Below the pieces are notes generated by a model, which was given only the letters and a program-made list of their open reading frames with translations, had not been told where the DNA came from and made no database searches. A stretch of DNA of 64,000 nucleotides from Mucilaginibacter pedocola (GTDB taxonomy: Bacteria; Bacteroidota; Bacteroidia; Sphingobacteriales; Sphingobacteriaceae), in assembly GCF_002013915.1 (NCBI RefSeq), contig NZ_MBTF01000035.1, positions 124,001 to 188,000 of the forward strand, in the 5' to 3' direction. Positions 32,382 through 45,526 of the stretch are shown one piece after another. How positions within the stretch are numbered: position 1 is the first letter of the stretch; the number at the start of each line of letters is the position of its first letter. The position numbers were made by a program, and so were the translations under genes.

Positions 32382-34811
32382 ATGAAAAAACATTTCCTTT
32401 TTATAATTCTGCTGCTTATAGCAGCGCCAAAACTGCAAGCCCAAACCTATCAGGAACGAACGCAAAAGCTCACAAAATACAAAGGCTACTTTAATTTTTA
32501 TTGGGACGAAGCAACCGGCAAGATATATCTCGAGATAGATAAATTTAACCAGGAGTTCCTCTACGTGAACTCGCTGCCGGCCGGTGTTGGTTCTAACGAT
32601 CTGGGGCTCGACCGCGGGCAGATAGGCGATAGCCGCATTGTGAAGTTTATTAAGATAGGCCCAAAGGTGATGCTGATACAGCCTAACTACAATTACCGGG
32701 CGGTTAGCAATAATACCGATGAACGTAAATCGGTAGAGGAAGCCTTTGCGCAATCCGCTATTTGGGGAGCCACCGCTGTTGCTACGGATGGCGATAAAGT
32801 GCTGGTAGACCTTACGCCCTTCATCCTGAAAGACAGCCACCACCTGGGCGACAGGCTTGGCGATAGCGGGCAAGGCAGTTATAGCGCTGACGAAAACCGC
32901 TCGGCAGTGTATTTACCCAATACCAAAAGCTTTCCCGATAATACCGAGTTCGAGGCCATCATCACGCTGGCGGGCAAGGCAAACGGTTCCGAGATAAGTT
33001 CTGTTACACCCGATGCCAATTCGGTTACGGTGCGTATGCATCAATCGTTCATAAAACTGCCGGACGATAAATATAAGCCCCGCAAATTTGATACACGCTC
33101 GGGCTACTTCGGTATCGAGTACATGGATTTTGCAACACCCATTGGTGACCCGATAGTAAAACGCTTGCTGAGCCGCCATCGCCTCGAAAAGAAAGACCCC
33201 GCCGCTGCCATTAGCGAACCCGTAAAACCCATTATTTATTATGTAGACCGCGGCGCACCCGAACCTGTGCGCAGTGCATTAATTGAGGGTGCAAGCTGGT
33301 GGAACCAGGCTTTTGAAGCCGCCGGTTATAAAAATGCCTTTATTGTAAAACTATTGCCCGAGGATGCCGACCCGATGGATATCCGCTACAATATTATCCA
33401 ATGGGTACACCGCTCTACAAGGGGGTGGTCGTATGGGGCATCTATCAACGACCCGCGCACAGGCGAAATTATTAAAGGGCAGGTGTCGCTTGGTTCGCTG
33501 CGCGACAGGCAGGACTACCTTATCGCCGAAGGTTTGCTGCAGCCTTACGAAGATGGCAAGCCCGTTAGCGATAAAATGCTGCAACTGGCTTTGGCCAGGC
33601 TTAGGCAACTCTCGGCACACGAAGTTGGGCATACGCTCGGCTTACAGCACAACTTCACCGCCAGCGTAAACGATAGGGCATCGGTAATGGATTACCCACC
33701 ACCCGTAGTCGCCCTGAACACTGATGGGACTATAGATGTAAGTAAAGCCTATAAAACCGAAATAGGTGGCTATGATAAGCGCGCTATTCTTTACGGCTAC
33801 CAGGATTTTCCCGCAGGGACGAACGAAGATGAAGCCTTGAAAAGCATTATTGGCGAAACCATTAAAAAGGGCTTCCTTTTCATTTCCGACGAAGACGCTC
33901 GCCCCTCAGGCAGCGCACATCCACAGGCGCACCTTTGGGATAGCGGCAATAATGCCGCCGATGAGCTGAACCGCTTGATGGCGCTCCGCAAATCCGTGCT
34001 GGATAATTTTTCGGTAAAAGCCATAAGGCAGGATGCACCAATGGCTACGCTGGAAGAAGTGCTGGTGCCGATGTACCTCATTCACCGTTACCAAACTGAA
34101 GCCGCGGCAAAAATGCTGGGCGGGTTATATTACACCTTCGCCCTGAAAAACGATAGGCAAACCGTAACCAAAATGGTTCCGCCGGCTGAGCAGTGGAAAG
34201 CATTTGATGCCTTGATGGGGACGCTAAAACCTGATGCTTTGGCATTGCCCGAAAAACTGATAGCCATGATACCGCCGCGGCCTACAGGCTACCCGCGCAC
34301 AAGGGAAACCTTTAAAGCACGCACGGGGGTAACGTTCGACCCGATGGCTGCTGCTGAGTCTGCGGCGAGCACAACACTATCATTCATGCTGCACCCCGAG
34401 CGCGCAGCAAGATTGGTAGAGTACCAATCGCGTGACAATACGCAGCCCGGCTTGCTGTCCGTGTTGAATAAGCTTGTTGCCCAAACCTGGAAAGCGCCGC
34501 AAGCCCCGGGCTATAAAGGCGAACTACAGCGGTTGGTAAATAACCTTGCACTAAAACAAATACTGCAACTGGCCGCCAATACCAATGCCGCCGAAAGTGT
34601 ACGCGGTATAGCCTTACTGCAAATAGACGACCTGAAGAAATGGATGCAAAGCGCTCTTCCAACCACAACAGATAGCCGTAAAGCAAACCTGCTGTTCGGG
34701 CTGGCGCAGATAAAACAGTTTGAGGCTACGCCGGATAAATTTCAACCTGCAAAAGTATTGGCCATGCCCGATGGTTCGCCAATTGGTGCAAATGCGGATG
34801 GCGTTTATTAA
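32382..34811 (+). CDS. Zinc-dependent metalloprotease with DUF5117/DUF5118-type N-terminus
   Basis: An 809-residue secreted protein with a signal peptide (1-21, ending LQAQ). The N-terminal region has GYFNFYWDEATGKIYLEI and the DUF5117 style VNSLPAGVGSNDLGLDRGQ; the metzincin-like site is LSAHEVGHTLGLQHNF (near 411) with the Met-turn SVMDYPPP. The C-terminal third is helical. Bacteroidota of this family are found in the envelope; substrate unknown. Single gene; a related oxidoreductase gene follows after 39 bases. Confidence 0.9.
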   Translation: MKKHFLFIILLLIAAPKLQAQTYQERTQKLTKYKGYFNFYWDEATGKIYLEIDKFNQEFLYVNSLPAGVGSNDLGLDRGQIGDSRIVKFIKIGPKVMLIQPNYNYRAVSNNTDERKSVEEAFAQSAIWGATAVATDGDKVLVDLTPFILKDSHHLGDRLGDSGQGSYSADENRSAVYLPNTKSFPDNTEFEAIITLAGKANGSEISSVTPDANSVTVRMHQSFIKLPDDKYKPRKFDTRSGYFGIEYMDFATPIGDPIVKRLLSRHRLEKKDPAAAISEPVKPIIYYVDRGAPEPVRSALIEGASWWNQAFEAAGYKNAFIVKLLPEDADPMDIRYNIIQWVHRSTRGWSYGASINDPRTGEIIKGQVSLGSLRDRQDYLIAEGLLQPYEDGKPVSDKMLQLALARLRQLSAHEVGHTLGLQHNFTASVNDRASVMDYPPPVVALNTDGTIDVSKAYKTEIGGYDKRAILYGYQDFPAGTNEDEALKSIIGETIKKGFLFISDEDARPSGSAHPQAHLWDSGNNAADELNRLMALRKSVLDNFSVKAIRQDAPMATLEEVLVPMYLIHRYQTEAAAKMLGGLYYTFALKNDRQTVTKMVPPAEQWKAFDALMGTLKPDALALPEKLIAMIPPRPTGYPRTRETFKARTGVTFDPMAAAESAASTTLSFMLHPERAARLVEYQSRDNTQPGLLSVLNKLVAQTWKAPQAPGYKGELQRLVNNLALKQILQLAANTNAAESVRGIALLQIDDLKKWMQSALPTTTDSRKANLLFGLAQIKQFEATPDKFQPAKVLAMPDGSPIGANADGVY

Positions 34812-34850
34812 TAATTAAGCCCTATCTTGGGGCTCTCTAAATACAATAAT

Positions 34851-35867
34851 ATGGCAAAACCCATAGTAACAGGCCTGATGGCCTACGGCATGTCGGGCCG
34901 CATTTTTCATGCGCCTTTTATTCATACCAACCCCGGTTTCACGTTAAAAGCAATTGTAGAGCGTAGCCAAAAAAAAGCAGCTGCGGTTTACCCGGATATC
35001 ATCAGCTACGATAGTATAGACGAATTGCTGAACGATACCGAGATAGAACTCATTATAGTAAACACACCTAACAACCTTCACCTTGAGCATGCTATAAAAG
35101 CCATGCGCGCAGGTAAACACGTGTTGGTAGAAAAGCCCGCCGCAGCTACTGTAGAGCAAGTAAAAGAATTGTTTGATGTTGGCCGCGAAACGGACAAACA
35201 TGTGATGATATACCAAAACCGCCGCTACGATAGTGGTTTTATATCTACCAAAAAAGTAATAGAAAGCGGGCGCTTAGGTACGCTGCAAGAGGTTATCTTC
35301 CGCTTAGACCGTTACAAAATGCAGATAAACGTAAAAGCCTTTAAGGAAACCAAAGAAACCCCGGCAAACGGTTTGGTTTACGATTTAGGGGCGCATTTGG
35401 TTGATAATGCCATTGCCTTGTTCGGTAAGCCCCTATCCTACAACAAAACGGTAGGTATTTACCGCGAAGGTTCGGAAGTGCCCGATTACTTCTTTTTCCA
35501 TTTAATTTACCCTAATCAGTTGAATGTATTCTTAACGTCAGGACTGCTGATAGCACAGGAGCAGCCGGGCTTCATTCTCAACGGTACTTTAGGTAGCTTA
35601 GTAAAAACCCGCACCGACGTGCAGGAAGCCCAATTAGATAAGGGCATGATGCCGGATGATGCCGCTTATGGCATAGAGCCGGAAGGCAAAGATGGCGTAC
35701 TGACAATTGTAGGTGTAGATAATGTGAAAAACACAGAGCTTGTACCATCTGACAAGGGCGGCTACATGCAAATATTTGATGCTGTTTATCATACGGTGCG
35801 CAATAATGCGTTATACCCTGTAACCGAAGAACAAATTGCCTGGCAGATAGAAATGCTGGAAGCATAA
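34851..35867 (+). CDS. Gfo/Idh/MocA family oxidoreductase
   Basis: 338 residues from the ATG at 34851 (MAKPIVTGLMAYGMSGRIFH); an earlier frame adds 8 residues. The Rossmann start TGLMAYGMSGRIFHAPF is a variant of GxGxxGxxH, followed by NTPNNLHLEHAIKAM, GKHVLVEKPAA (catalytic Lys region EKP) and DLGAHLVDNAI with the histidine of the family. NAD(P)-dependent, acting on a sugar or inositol-like alcohol. It resembles YhhX/YdgJ-type members. Substrate not readable. Confidence 0.9.
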   Translation: MAKPIVTGLMAYGMSGRIFHAPFIHTNPGFTLKAIVERSQKKAAAVYPDIISYDSIDELLNDTEIELIIVNTPNNLHLEHAIKAMRAGKHVLVEKPAAATVEQVKELFDVGRETDKHVMIYQNRRYDSGFISTKKVIESGRLGTLQEVIFRLDRYKMQINVKAFKETKETPANGLVYDLGAHLVDNAIALFGKPLSYNKTVGIYREGSEVPDYFFFHLIYPNQLNVFLTSGLLIAQEQPGFILNGTLGSLVKTRTDVQEAQLDKGMMPDDAAYGIEPEGKDGVLTIVGVDNVKNTELVPSDKGGYMQIFDAVYHTVRNNALYPVTEEQIAWQIEMLEA

Positions 35868-35896
35868 TAAACTTAGCCCCTTTTTTTGATAAAGAA

Positions 35897-36373
35897 ATGA
35901 AGAAACTATTATTTGCCTTTACCCTGCTCATCGCCATAGCAGGATGCTCAAAAGCCCAGCCGCCGGTTATTGCACCATACAAAATGCTGAAACTGGATAA
36001 CACCTGGACAACCCCTGCCGACCTGAAAAAGGATAAGCCAACAATGCTTATCTACTTCGCGCCCGATTGCAACCATTGCCAAAAGCTTATATATGATATG
36101 AAGCCGGTGATGAATGCCTTTAAAAACATGCAGGTAATAATGATAACCTTCACCGATATAAAAATGGTGAAGAACTTCAGCGATGACTATGGCTTGGGTG
36201 CCTATAAAAACTTCACGCTGGGTACCGAAGGCTACACCTACGCGGTACAGAAATACTACCAGCTAAGGTCTACACCGTATATTGCCATTTATGGTAAAGA
36301 TGGGCACCTGGTGCAGGCATTTGAGAAAGTACCTAAGATACCTGAGTTGGTGGCAGCGGTGAAGAAGGCTTAA
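35897..36373 (+). CDS. Thioredoxin-like lipoprotein (TlpA/redoxin type)
   Basis: A 158-residue protein. Signal with lipobox IAGC (Cys about residue 17). The redoxin domain has the active site FAPDCNHCQKLIYDMK (CNHC near 56-59) and LRSTPYIAIYGKDGHLV, the cis-Pro loop. It would act as a membrane-anchored thiol-disulfide oxidoreductase in the periplasm. Single gene, 29 bases after the oxidoreductase gene. Confidence 0.88.
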   Translation: MKKLLFAFTLLIAIAGCSKAQPPVIAPYKMLKLDNTWTTPADLKKDKPTMLIYFAPDCNHCQKLIYDMKPVMNAFKNMQVIMITFTDIKMVKNFSDDYGLGAYKNFTLGTEGYTYAVQKYYQLRSTPYIAIYGKDGHLVQAFEKVPKIPELVAAVKKA

Positions 36374-36440
36374 AGCCGGAAGTCCGCAGTCGGAAAGTCA
36401 GGAAGATTTAATACCACTATGTCATATCGAAATGACATGG
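36374..36440. repeat. Short-phrase repeat and REP-like hairpin remnant
   Basis: AAAGCCGGAAGTCCGCAGTCGG is a single set of short phrases, and TATGTCATATCG/AAATGACATG (36418-36438) pairs as a short stem of TGTCAT type. No coding sense. Confidence 0.5.
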
Positions 36441-36457
36441 GTGGATAGTAGAAAACA

Positions 36458-36495
36458 AAAAATCCTCGGCCATATCAAATGACCGGGGATTTTTT
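36458..36495. terminator. Terminator at the end of sdhCAB
   Basis: AAAAATCCTCGG and CCGGGGATTTTT can pair around CCATATCAAATGA-like sequence, with A and T runs at the two ends, so it can end transcripts from both sides. It lies 21 bases after the sdhB stop. Confidence 0.8.
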
Positions 36496-36515
36496 ATTAA
36501 TAGCTTAAGCAATTA

Positions 36516-37301
36516 TTATTCGCCGCCGCCATCATGAACATGGTTCTCGCGGAATAATTTCGCGCTGAAGTAGTCGTTGTTCATGCGGGCTATGTTGGTT
36601 AGCTTAATTTCTTTAGGGCATTCTGCTTCGCAGGCACCGGTGTTGGTACAGTTACCAAAACCTTCTTCGTCCATTTGGGCAACCATGGCCTGTACGCGGC
36701 TGTAACGTTCTGGTTGGCCTTGCGGTAACAAGCCTAACTGTGTAATTTTTGCCGATACAAATAGCATGGCCGAAGCATTTTTACAAGCTGCCACGCAGGC
36801 ACCGCAACCAATACAGGTAGCCGAATTGAAAGCCTCATCGGCAACAACTTTTGGTATTAGGGTAGCGTTGGCATCCTGTGCACCCCCGGTGTTTACCGAG
36901 ATGAAACCACCTGCCTGTTGTATACGGTCGAAAGCAGAGCGGTCGGTACCCAGATCCTTAATAACCGGGAAGGCCGCCGAACGCCATGGTTCAATGGTGA
37001 TGGTTTGCCCATTGTGGAAGGTACGCATGTGTAACTGGCAAGTGGTAATAGCTTGCTTTGGCCCATGCGGGTGGCCATTTATGTACAGCGAGCACGACCC
37101 GCAAATACCTTCGCGGCAATCGTGGTCGAAATATATAGGCTCTTCGTTCTTTTTGGTCAGGCTTTCGTTAACTACGTCAAGCATTTCCAAAAACGACATA
37201 TCAGGCGATATGCTGTCGGCTTTGTAGGTTACAAATTTTCCCGCTGCTTGCGCATCTTTTTGGCGCCATACTTTCAGCGTCAGGTTCATGTTTCCGCTCA
37301 T
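36516..37301 (-). CDS. sdhB: Succinate dehydrogenase/fumarate reductase iron-sulfur subunit
   Basis: A 261-residue protein. The [2Fe-2S] cluster ligands are in CREGICGSCSLYINGHP, and the other two clusters in CIGCGACVAACKNAS and CTNTGACEAECPKEI. This is the Bacteroidota/Wolinella-type SdhB/FrdB. It passes electrons from the flavoprotein to quinone. The start ATG at 37301 has AAAAGAA just before it. Third gene of sdhCAB. Confidence 0.95.
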   Translation of the reverse strand: MSGNMNLTLKVWRQKDAQAAGKFVTYKADSISPDMSFLEMLDVVNESLTKKNEEPIYFDHDCREGICGSCSLYINGHPHGPKQAITTCQLHMRTFHNGQTITIEPWRSAAFPVIKDLGTDRSAFDRIQQAGGFISVNTGGAQDANATLIPKVVADEAFNSATCIGCGACVAACKNASAMLFVSAKITQLGLLPQGQPERYSRVQAMVAQMDEEGFGNCTNTGACEAECPKEIKLTNIARMNNDYFSAKLFRENHVHDGGGE

Positions 37302-37306
37302 TTCTT

Positions 37307-37372
37307 TTAAAGTCTTGAGTCTTGAGTCTAAAGTTTAAAGTCGGTTAACGACTTCGGGCTTCGGACTTCAGA
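37307..37372. repeat. Short-phrase inverted repeat in the sdhA-sdhB gap
   Basis: AAGTCTTGAGTCTTGAGTCTAAAGTTT and the inverse-like CGGACTTCAGACTAT with ACGACTTCGGGCTTCGG in between. The whole 71-base space between two subunit genes of one operon is made of this repeat. Confidence 0.75.
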
Positions 37373-39307
37373 CTATTTGTAGCTCCTTTGAGTTAATTTA
37401 ACGTTTTCGAATACCAGTTCCTCTTTATGAAGCTCTTCCTCTACGTTTTCGCCTTTAAATTCCCAGGCGGCTACGTATGCATACTCTTCATCGTTACGTA
37501 ATGCTTCGCCTTCTTCTGTTTGCGATTCTAAACGGAAGTGGCCACCGCATGATTCACGGCGGTTCAAGGCATCGGTAACCATTAATTCGCCCAGCTCAAT
37601 AAAGTCGGCAACGCGGCCGGCTCTTTCTAATGCTGCGTTCACTTCGTCGTTACCGCCTGTTAGTATAGCGTTTTTCCAGAAATCAGCTTTCAGCTCTTTT
37701 ATCATAGCTTTAGCTTTGGTTAAGCCTTCTTCGGTGCGCGCCATACCGCAATACTCCCACATAATGTGGCCAAGTTCGCGGTGGTATTCTACAACAGTTT
37801 TGTTGCCTTTAAGCGATAACAGTTTGTTGTTGTAGGCAATAACCTCTTGTTTGGTTTTCTCGAAAGCAGGGTGGTTTTTATCAACCGGTTTCGGGCCAAT
37901 GGTAGCCAGGTAATCGCCAAGGGTGTAAGGGATAACAAAGTACCCGTCTGATAAACCCTGCATCAGTGCCGATGCACCAAGGCGGTTAGCGCCGTGGTCG
38001 CTAAAGTTACACTCGCCCATGGCGTAAAGGCCCGGTACGTTGGTGCTCAGGTTATAATCAACCCAAAGACCGCCCATGGTATAGTGTACCGCAGGGTAAA
38101 TACGCATGGGTTGTTTGTACGGGTTCTCGTCGGTAATTTGATAGTACATATCAAACAAGTTACCGTATTTGGCACGTACGGTATCTTCGCCCATACGCTG
38201 AATAGCTTCGGCAAAATCAAGATAAACGGCTAAGCCGGTAGTACCAACACCGCGGCCTTCGTCGCTCATTTCTTTTGCGTTACGCGAAGCCACGTCGCGC
38301 GGAACCAGGTTACCAAAAGATGGATATTTACGTTCCAGGAAGTAATCCCTGTCTTCTTCTTTTACCTGTGCGGCAGTAATTTGTTTGGTTTGCAGCTGCT
38401 TAGCTATCTCAACCGTTTTTGGTGCCCAAACGCGCCCGTCGTTACGTAACGACTCCGACATCAGCGTAAGCTTACTCTGGTGGTCGCCGGTTACCGGGAT
38501 ACAGGTTGGGTGAATTTGGGTATAGCAAGGGTTTGCAAAGAATGCACCACGTTTGTGTGCACGCCATGCAGCAGTTACGTTAGAGCCAATTGCGTTGGTT
38601 GAAAGGTAGAATACGTTACCGTAACCACCTGTTGCTAATAATACAGCATGGCCTGCATGTGTTTCTATAGCGCCGGTAATTAAGTTACGGGTAACAATAC
38701 CTTTAGCATGGCCATCAATAGTTACAACGTCCAGCATTTCGGTACGAGTGTACATTTTCACCTTTCCCAGGTTTATCTGGCGGTTAAGCGCCGAGTAAGC
38801 GCCCAGCAGCAATTGCTGTCCCGTTTGGCCACGGGCGTAGAACGTACGCGATACCTGCGAACCACCGAATGAACGGTTATCAAGCAAGCCGCCGTATTCG
38901 CGGGCAAAAGGTACACCCTGTGCCACGCACTGGTCTATAATGTTTACCGATACTTCGGCAAGGCGGTGAACGTTACTTTCGCGTGCACGGTAGTCTCCCC
39001 CCTTAATAGTATCGTAAAACAAACGGTAAACGCTGTCACCGTCGTTTTGGTAGTTTTTTGCAGCGTTTATACCTCCCTGTGCAGCAATAGAGTGCGCACG
39101 GCGGGGGCTATCCTGAAAACAAAACGCTTTTACGTTGTAACCCAACTCGGCCAATGATGCAGCTGCTGAAGCGCCGGCCAAACCGGTACCCACAATAATA
39201 ACATCGTATTTACGCTTGTTAGCGGGGTTAACCAGCTTTAAGTTAAATTTATGCTTGCTCCATTTTTCGGCCAACGGCCCCTGAGGAATTTTAGCATCTA
39301 AACCCAT
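37373..39307 (-). CDS. sdhA: Succinate dehydrogenase/fumarate reductase flavoprotein subunit
   Basis: A 644-residue protein. FAD motif YDVIIVGTGLAGASAAASLA (near 35), the covalent FAD histidine in RRAHSIAAQGGINAAKN, HPTCIPVTGDHQSKL in the active region, and RRESCGGHFR near the end. The oxidation of succinate or reduction of fumarate happens here. This is the Wolinella/Bacteroidota type of 640-660 residues. It starts 83 bases after sdhC; that gap holds a perfect hairpin. Confidence 0.96.
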   Translation of the reverse strand: MGLDAKIPQGPLAEKWSKHKFNLKLVNPANKRKYDVIIVGTGLAGASAAASLAELGYNVKAFCFQDSPRRAHSIAAQGGINAAKNYQNDGDSVYRLFYDTIKGGDYRARESNVHRLAEVSVNIIDQCVAQGVPFAREYGGLLDNRSFGGSQVSRTFYARGQTGQQLLLGAYSALNRQINLGKVKMYTRTEMLDVVTIDGHAKGIVTRNLITGAIETHAGHAVLLATGGYGNVFYLSTNAIGSNVTAAWRAHKRGAFFANPCYTQIHPTCIPVTGDHQSKLTLMSESLRNDGRVWAPKTVEIAKQLQTKQITAAQVKEEDRDYFLERKYPSFGNLVPRDVASRNAKEMSDEGRGVGTTGLAVYLDFAEAIQRMGEDTVRAKYGNLFDMYYQITDENPYKQPMRIYPAVHYTMGGLWVDYNLSTNVPGLYAMGECNFSDHGANRLGASALMQGLSDGYFVIPYTLGDYLATIGPKPVDKNHPAFEKTKQEVIAYNNKLLSLKGNKTVVEYHRELGHIMWEYCGMARTEEGLTKAKAMIKELKADFWKNAILTGGNDEVNAALERAGRVADFIELGELMVTDALNRRESCGGHFRLESQTEEGEALRNDEEYAYVAAWEFKGENVEEELHKEELVFENVKLTQRSYK

Positions 39308-39334
39308 GTTCTTTCTTCTTTATATTTTTTGAGT

Positions 39335-39373
39335 GGCTAACACGGGCGAACTGTGAGTTCGCCCGTGTTAGCC
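39335..39373. repeat. Perfect 18-bp hairpin between sdhC and sdhA
   Basis: GGCTAACACGGGCGAACT and its exact inverse flank GTG. In the leftward direction there is no T-run after it, so it is not a normal terminator. It may protect or process the 3' end of the sdhC message. Confidence 0.85.
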
Positions 39374-39390
39374 TGAACTAAACGGTCAAA

Positions 39391-40176
39391 CTATTTCGAC
39401 AAACTGTGAATGTAATACAGGATCGGCATCAGCGCAAAACCCAATGGGATAATAACGCCGAAGAACCATGTACCTATAAAGCGCACTATTGGTGTATACT
39501 TTTGGTGTACCCAACCCATAGTTTGGAACGCGCTCTGGAAACCATGCAGCAAGTGGAACGCTACGGCTATCATAGCAATTACATAGAATGCCACGTAGAT
39601 AGGCTGGCTAAAGCTTGCCTGTACCCTCGAATGGATATCTTTCACACGCACAATTTCAACATTGTTTTCGGTAGAGATAGACCTCTCGAACTCGGCGCTT
39701 GCAGGCGTGTAATCGCTAACAGTAGTTTGGTTGGTAGCAAGGTCGGTACGGTACTCTTTAAAGCCAATTACGTGCTGGTACTTGTAAGCATACCAAAAAT
39801 CGCTCATGTGGATAACGATGAACAATAGCAGGATAGAACCCAGCAAGCCCATGTTTTTTGACGACCATGATGCCTTTGAACCCGACTGAACAGCGTAGCC
39901 AACAGGGCGAGCCTTGCGGTTTTTAAGGGTTAACACCAATGCGTATACCGCGTGAACGATAATGCTGATGTACAGGATGTAGGCAATAACCTCGATAGGA
40001 GGAAAATGCGTTAAGAAGTTTGCGTAGCTGTTAAATGCAAAGCCCTGGTCGTCTACAAAAAGTAATAAGTTACCACCAAGGTGAACAATTAAGAAAGTAC
40101 ACAAAAACAAGCCAGTTAAAGCCATTATCAGCTTCTTTCCCAGTGATGAGTTAAAGGTTTGTTTGAATTCGCTCAT
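39391..40176 (-). CDS. sdhC: Succinate dehydrogenase cytochrome b subunit
   Basis: 261 residues from the ATG at 40176 (MSEFKQTFNSSLGKKLIMALTG); an upstream frame adds 8 residues. Five membrane helices; heme-ligand histidines are in LIVHLGGNLLLF, YISIIVHAVYALV, LFIVIHMSDFWYAY and FHLLHGFQSAF, as in the diheme Wolinella-type FrdC. It anchors the complex and binds quinone. First gene of sdhCAB. Confidence 0.94.
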   Translation of the reverse strand: MSEFKQTFNSSLGKKLIMALTGLFLCTFLIVHLGGNLLLFVDDQGFAFNSYANFLTHFPPIEVIAYILYISIIVHAVYALVLTLKNRKARPVGYAVQSGSKASWSSKNMGLLGSILLLFIVIHMSDFWYAYKYQHVIGFKEYRTDLATNQTTVSDYTPASAEFERSISTENNVEIVRVKDIHSRVQASFSQPIYVAFYVIAMIAVAFHLLHGFQSAFQTMGWVHQKYTPIVRFIGTWFFGVIIPLGFALMPILYYIHSLSK

Positions 40177-40197
40177 TATTGATTCTGATTTATTTGG

Positions 40198-40205
40198 CAA
40201 AAGTA
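40198..40205 (-). promoter_or_regulatory. -7 box of sdhCAB promoter
   Basis: On the minus strand TACTTTTG fits TAnnTTTG and lies 22 bases before the sdhC start. A TTTG at 40221-40218 is 12 bases away, closer than normal, so the -33 part is doubtful. Confidence 0.5.
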
Positions 40206-40288
40206 TTTATTAAAAGCCAAAAGATATAAATGGTTTCGGCTTTAAAAGGCATTATCGGCTATTTAGAAACAATCTAAAAGAAAAACAA

Positions 40289-44179
<3,891 letters not shown>

Positions 44180-44189
44180 ATGTATTTAC

Positions 44190-44226
44190 AGCCCCGAAGT
44201 GCTAAATGGCGCTTCGGGGTTTCTTG
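44190..44226 (+). terminator. Terminator after the giant VIT gene
   Basis: CCCCGAAG (44192-44199) and CTTCGGGG (44212-44219) pair around a 12-base loop, followed by TTTCTTGGATTTTTG. Confidence 0.8.
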
Positions 44227-44285
44227 GATTTTTGTTTGGGACGATGTGATTTTTTACCTTATTTAGGGGCGCTTAAACCACCCGT

Positions 44286-45428
44286 ATGAAACTACGCTAC
44301 ATAGCCCCCATTCTTCTTGTACTTGCAGCCTGTAAGCAAACCCCACACTTAGAACTTACCATTAAAGCTGACGGAATTACCAACGGAAGAGCCATATTAA
44401 AACAAGCAGGCGAGCAGGCTTTTAACGAGCCTTTGAAAAATGGCGAGCTAACCAAAAATATGCAACTGCAAGCGCCGGGTTACTATAGCCTCACGGTTAT
44501 TGATAACAATAAGCCCATTACCGGCAAAATAGCTTACGATGTTTATTTGGAGAACGGAAACTATACCATACAAACCAACACCGCCAAGCCCAACGCGTAT
44601 CCAACAATTACCACTACCTCGGCAACGCAAAAAGAACTGAGCGATTACTATCAGCTACAGGCAAGGCATACCGCAGCTATTGACCATAAAATAGATTCGT
44701 TAACAAAATATTTGGAGTCGGCAGAGGTTGCTGCAATGCCTAAGGATAAACGCGCTGCCCTTTACGAAAGCACACGCGCCATACAAAAAGACCGCCGCGA
44801 GCTTGACCTGAAAGTACTTGGCGAATACGCCAACAAGCATCCGCAAGGCAAAATAGGTGCGCATATTATGCAACAGGTATACTATCCTGAGTATGCAAAG
44901 GAGTATAGCACCATCTTCCAAAAATTCCCCAATGAGGTGCAGTTAAGTGATGATGGCTTGAAGATACGCAACAAACTGGGCAGCCTGCTTAGCCAGTTCT
45001 CCGGTGCCGGCGCCCCCGAAATTGCCGGAACTACGGCTGATGGAAAATCATTCAACAAAGCCGCCATCAGCAAAAAAATTGTTTTGGTAGAGTTTTGGAA
45101 ACCCGAAAACGAAACCAGCCAATTGTTTCATAACCAATTGGTAAAGGGCATCATCCTCACGCCTGCCGATAGGGAGCAATTTGAAGTAGTATCGGTAGCT
45201 ATAACCGACAATGTTGACGGTTGGAAAAACATCATCAAGAACGATGGTAAACCCTGGCAGCAACTAAGCGATGGCAAAGCCGACCAATCGCCAAACGTAG
45301 CAGCATGGGAAATTAAAACCTTGCCGATGTACTTTTTAGTAAGTAAAGATTGGAAGATGATCAAATCTAACGTGCCCTTCAACGAGATTGATACCGAAGT
45401 GCATGATTATCTGAAGAAACAGAAGTAA
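44286..45428 (+). CDS. DUF4369/TlpA-like lipoprotein with a thioredoxin domain that lacks CxxC
   Basis: A 380-residue protein. Signal with lipobox LAAC (Cys about 16). The N-terminal domain HLELTIKADGITNGRAILKQ is DUF4369, the usual partner of TlpA-like proteins. The C-terminal thioredoxin-like part (about 240-378) keeps GKSFNKAAISKKIVLVEFW and the cis-Pro region TLPMYFLV, but where a CxxC should be it reads WKPENETS. It therefore cannot exchange disulfides in the ordinary way. It may be a binding protein. Follows the giant VIT gene on the same strand. Confidence 0.82.
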   Translation: MKLRYIAPILLVLAACKQTPHLELTIKADGITNGRAILKQAGEQAFNEPLKNGELTKNMQLQAPGYYSLTVIDNNKPITGKIAYDVYLENGNYTIQTNTAKPNAYPTITTTSATQKELSDYYQLQARHTAAIDHKIDSLTKYLESAEVAAMPKDKRAALYESTRAIQKDRRELDLKVLGEYANKHPQGKIGAHIMQQVYYPEYAKEYSTIFQKFPNEVQLSDDGLKIRNKLGSLLSQFSGAGAPEIAGTTADGKSFNKAAISKKIVLVEFWKPENETSQLFHNQLVKGIILTPADREQFEVVSVAITDNVDGWKNIIKNDGKPWQQLSDGKADQSPNVAAWEIKTLPMYFLVSKDWKMIKSNVPFNEIDTEVHDYLKKQK

Positions 45429-45429
45429 G

Positions 45430-45525
45430 TCTTAAATCCGAAGTCGCAAGTTTTGAGTCTGAAGTAAAAACACTGGCTTCTGACTCAGAGCTTAAGACTT
45501 GCGACTCCATACTTTAGGCTTTCAA
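45430..45525. repeat. Short-phrase inverted repeat (GAAGTCGCAAGTTTTGAGTC type)
   Basis: GAAGTCGCAAGTTTTGAG near the left end mirrors CTTAAGACTTGCGACTCC near the right. It fills the gap between convergent genes. Confidence 0.75.
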
Positions 45526-45526
45526 C

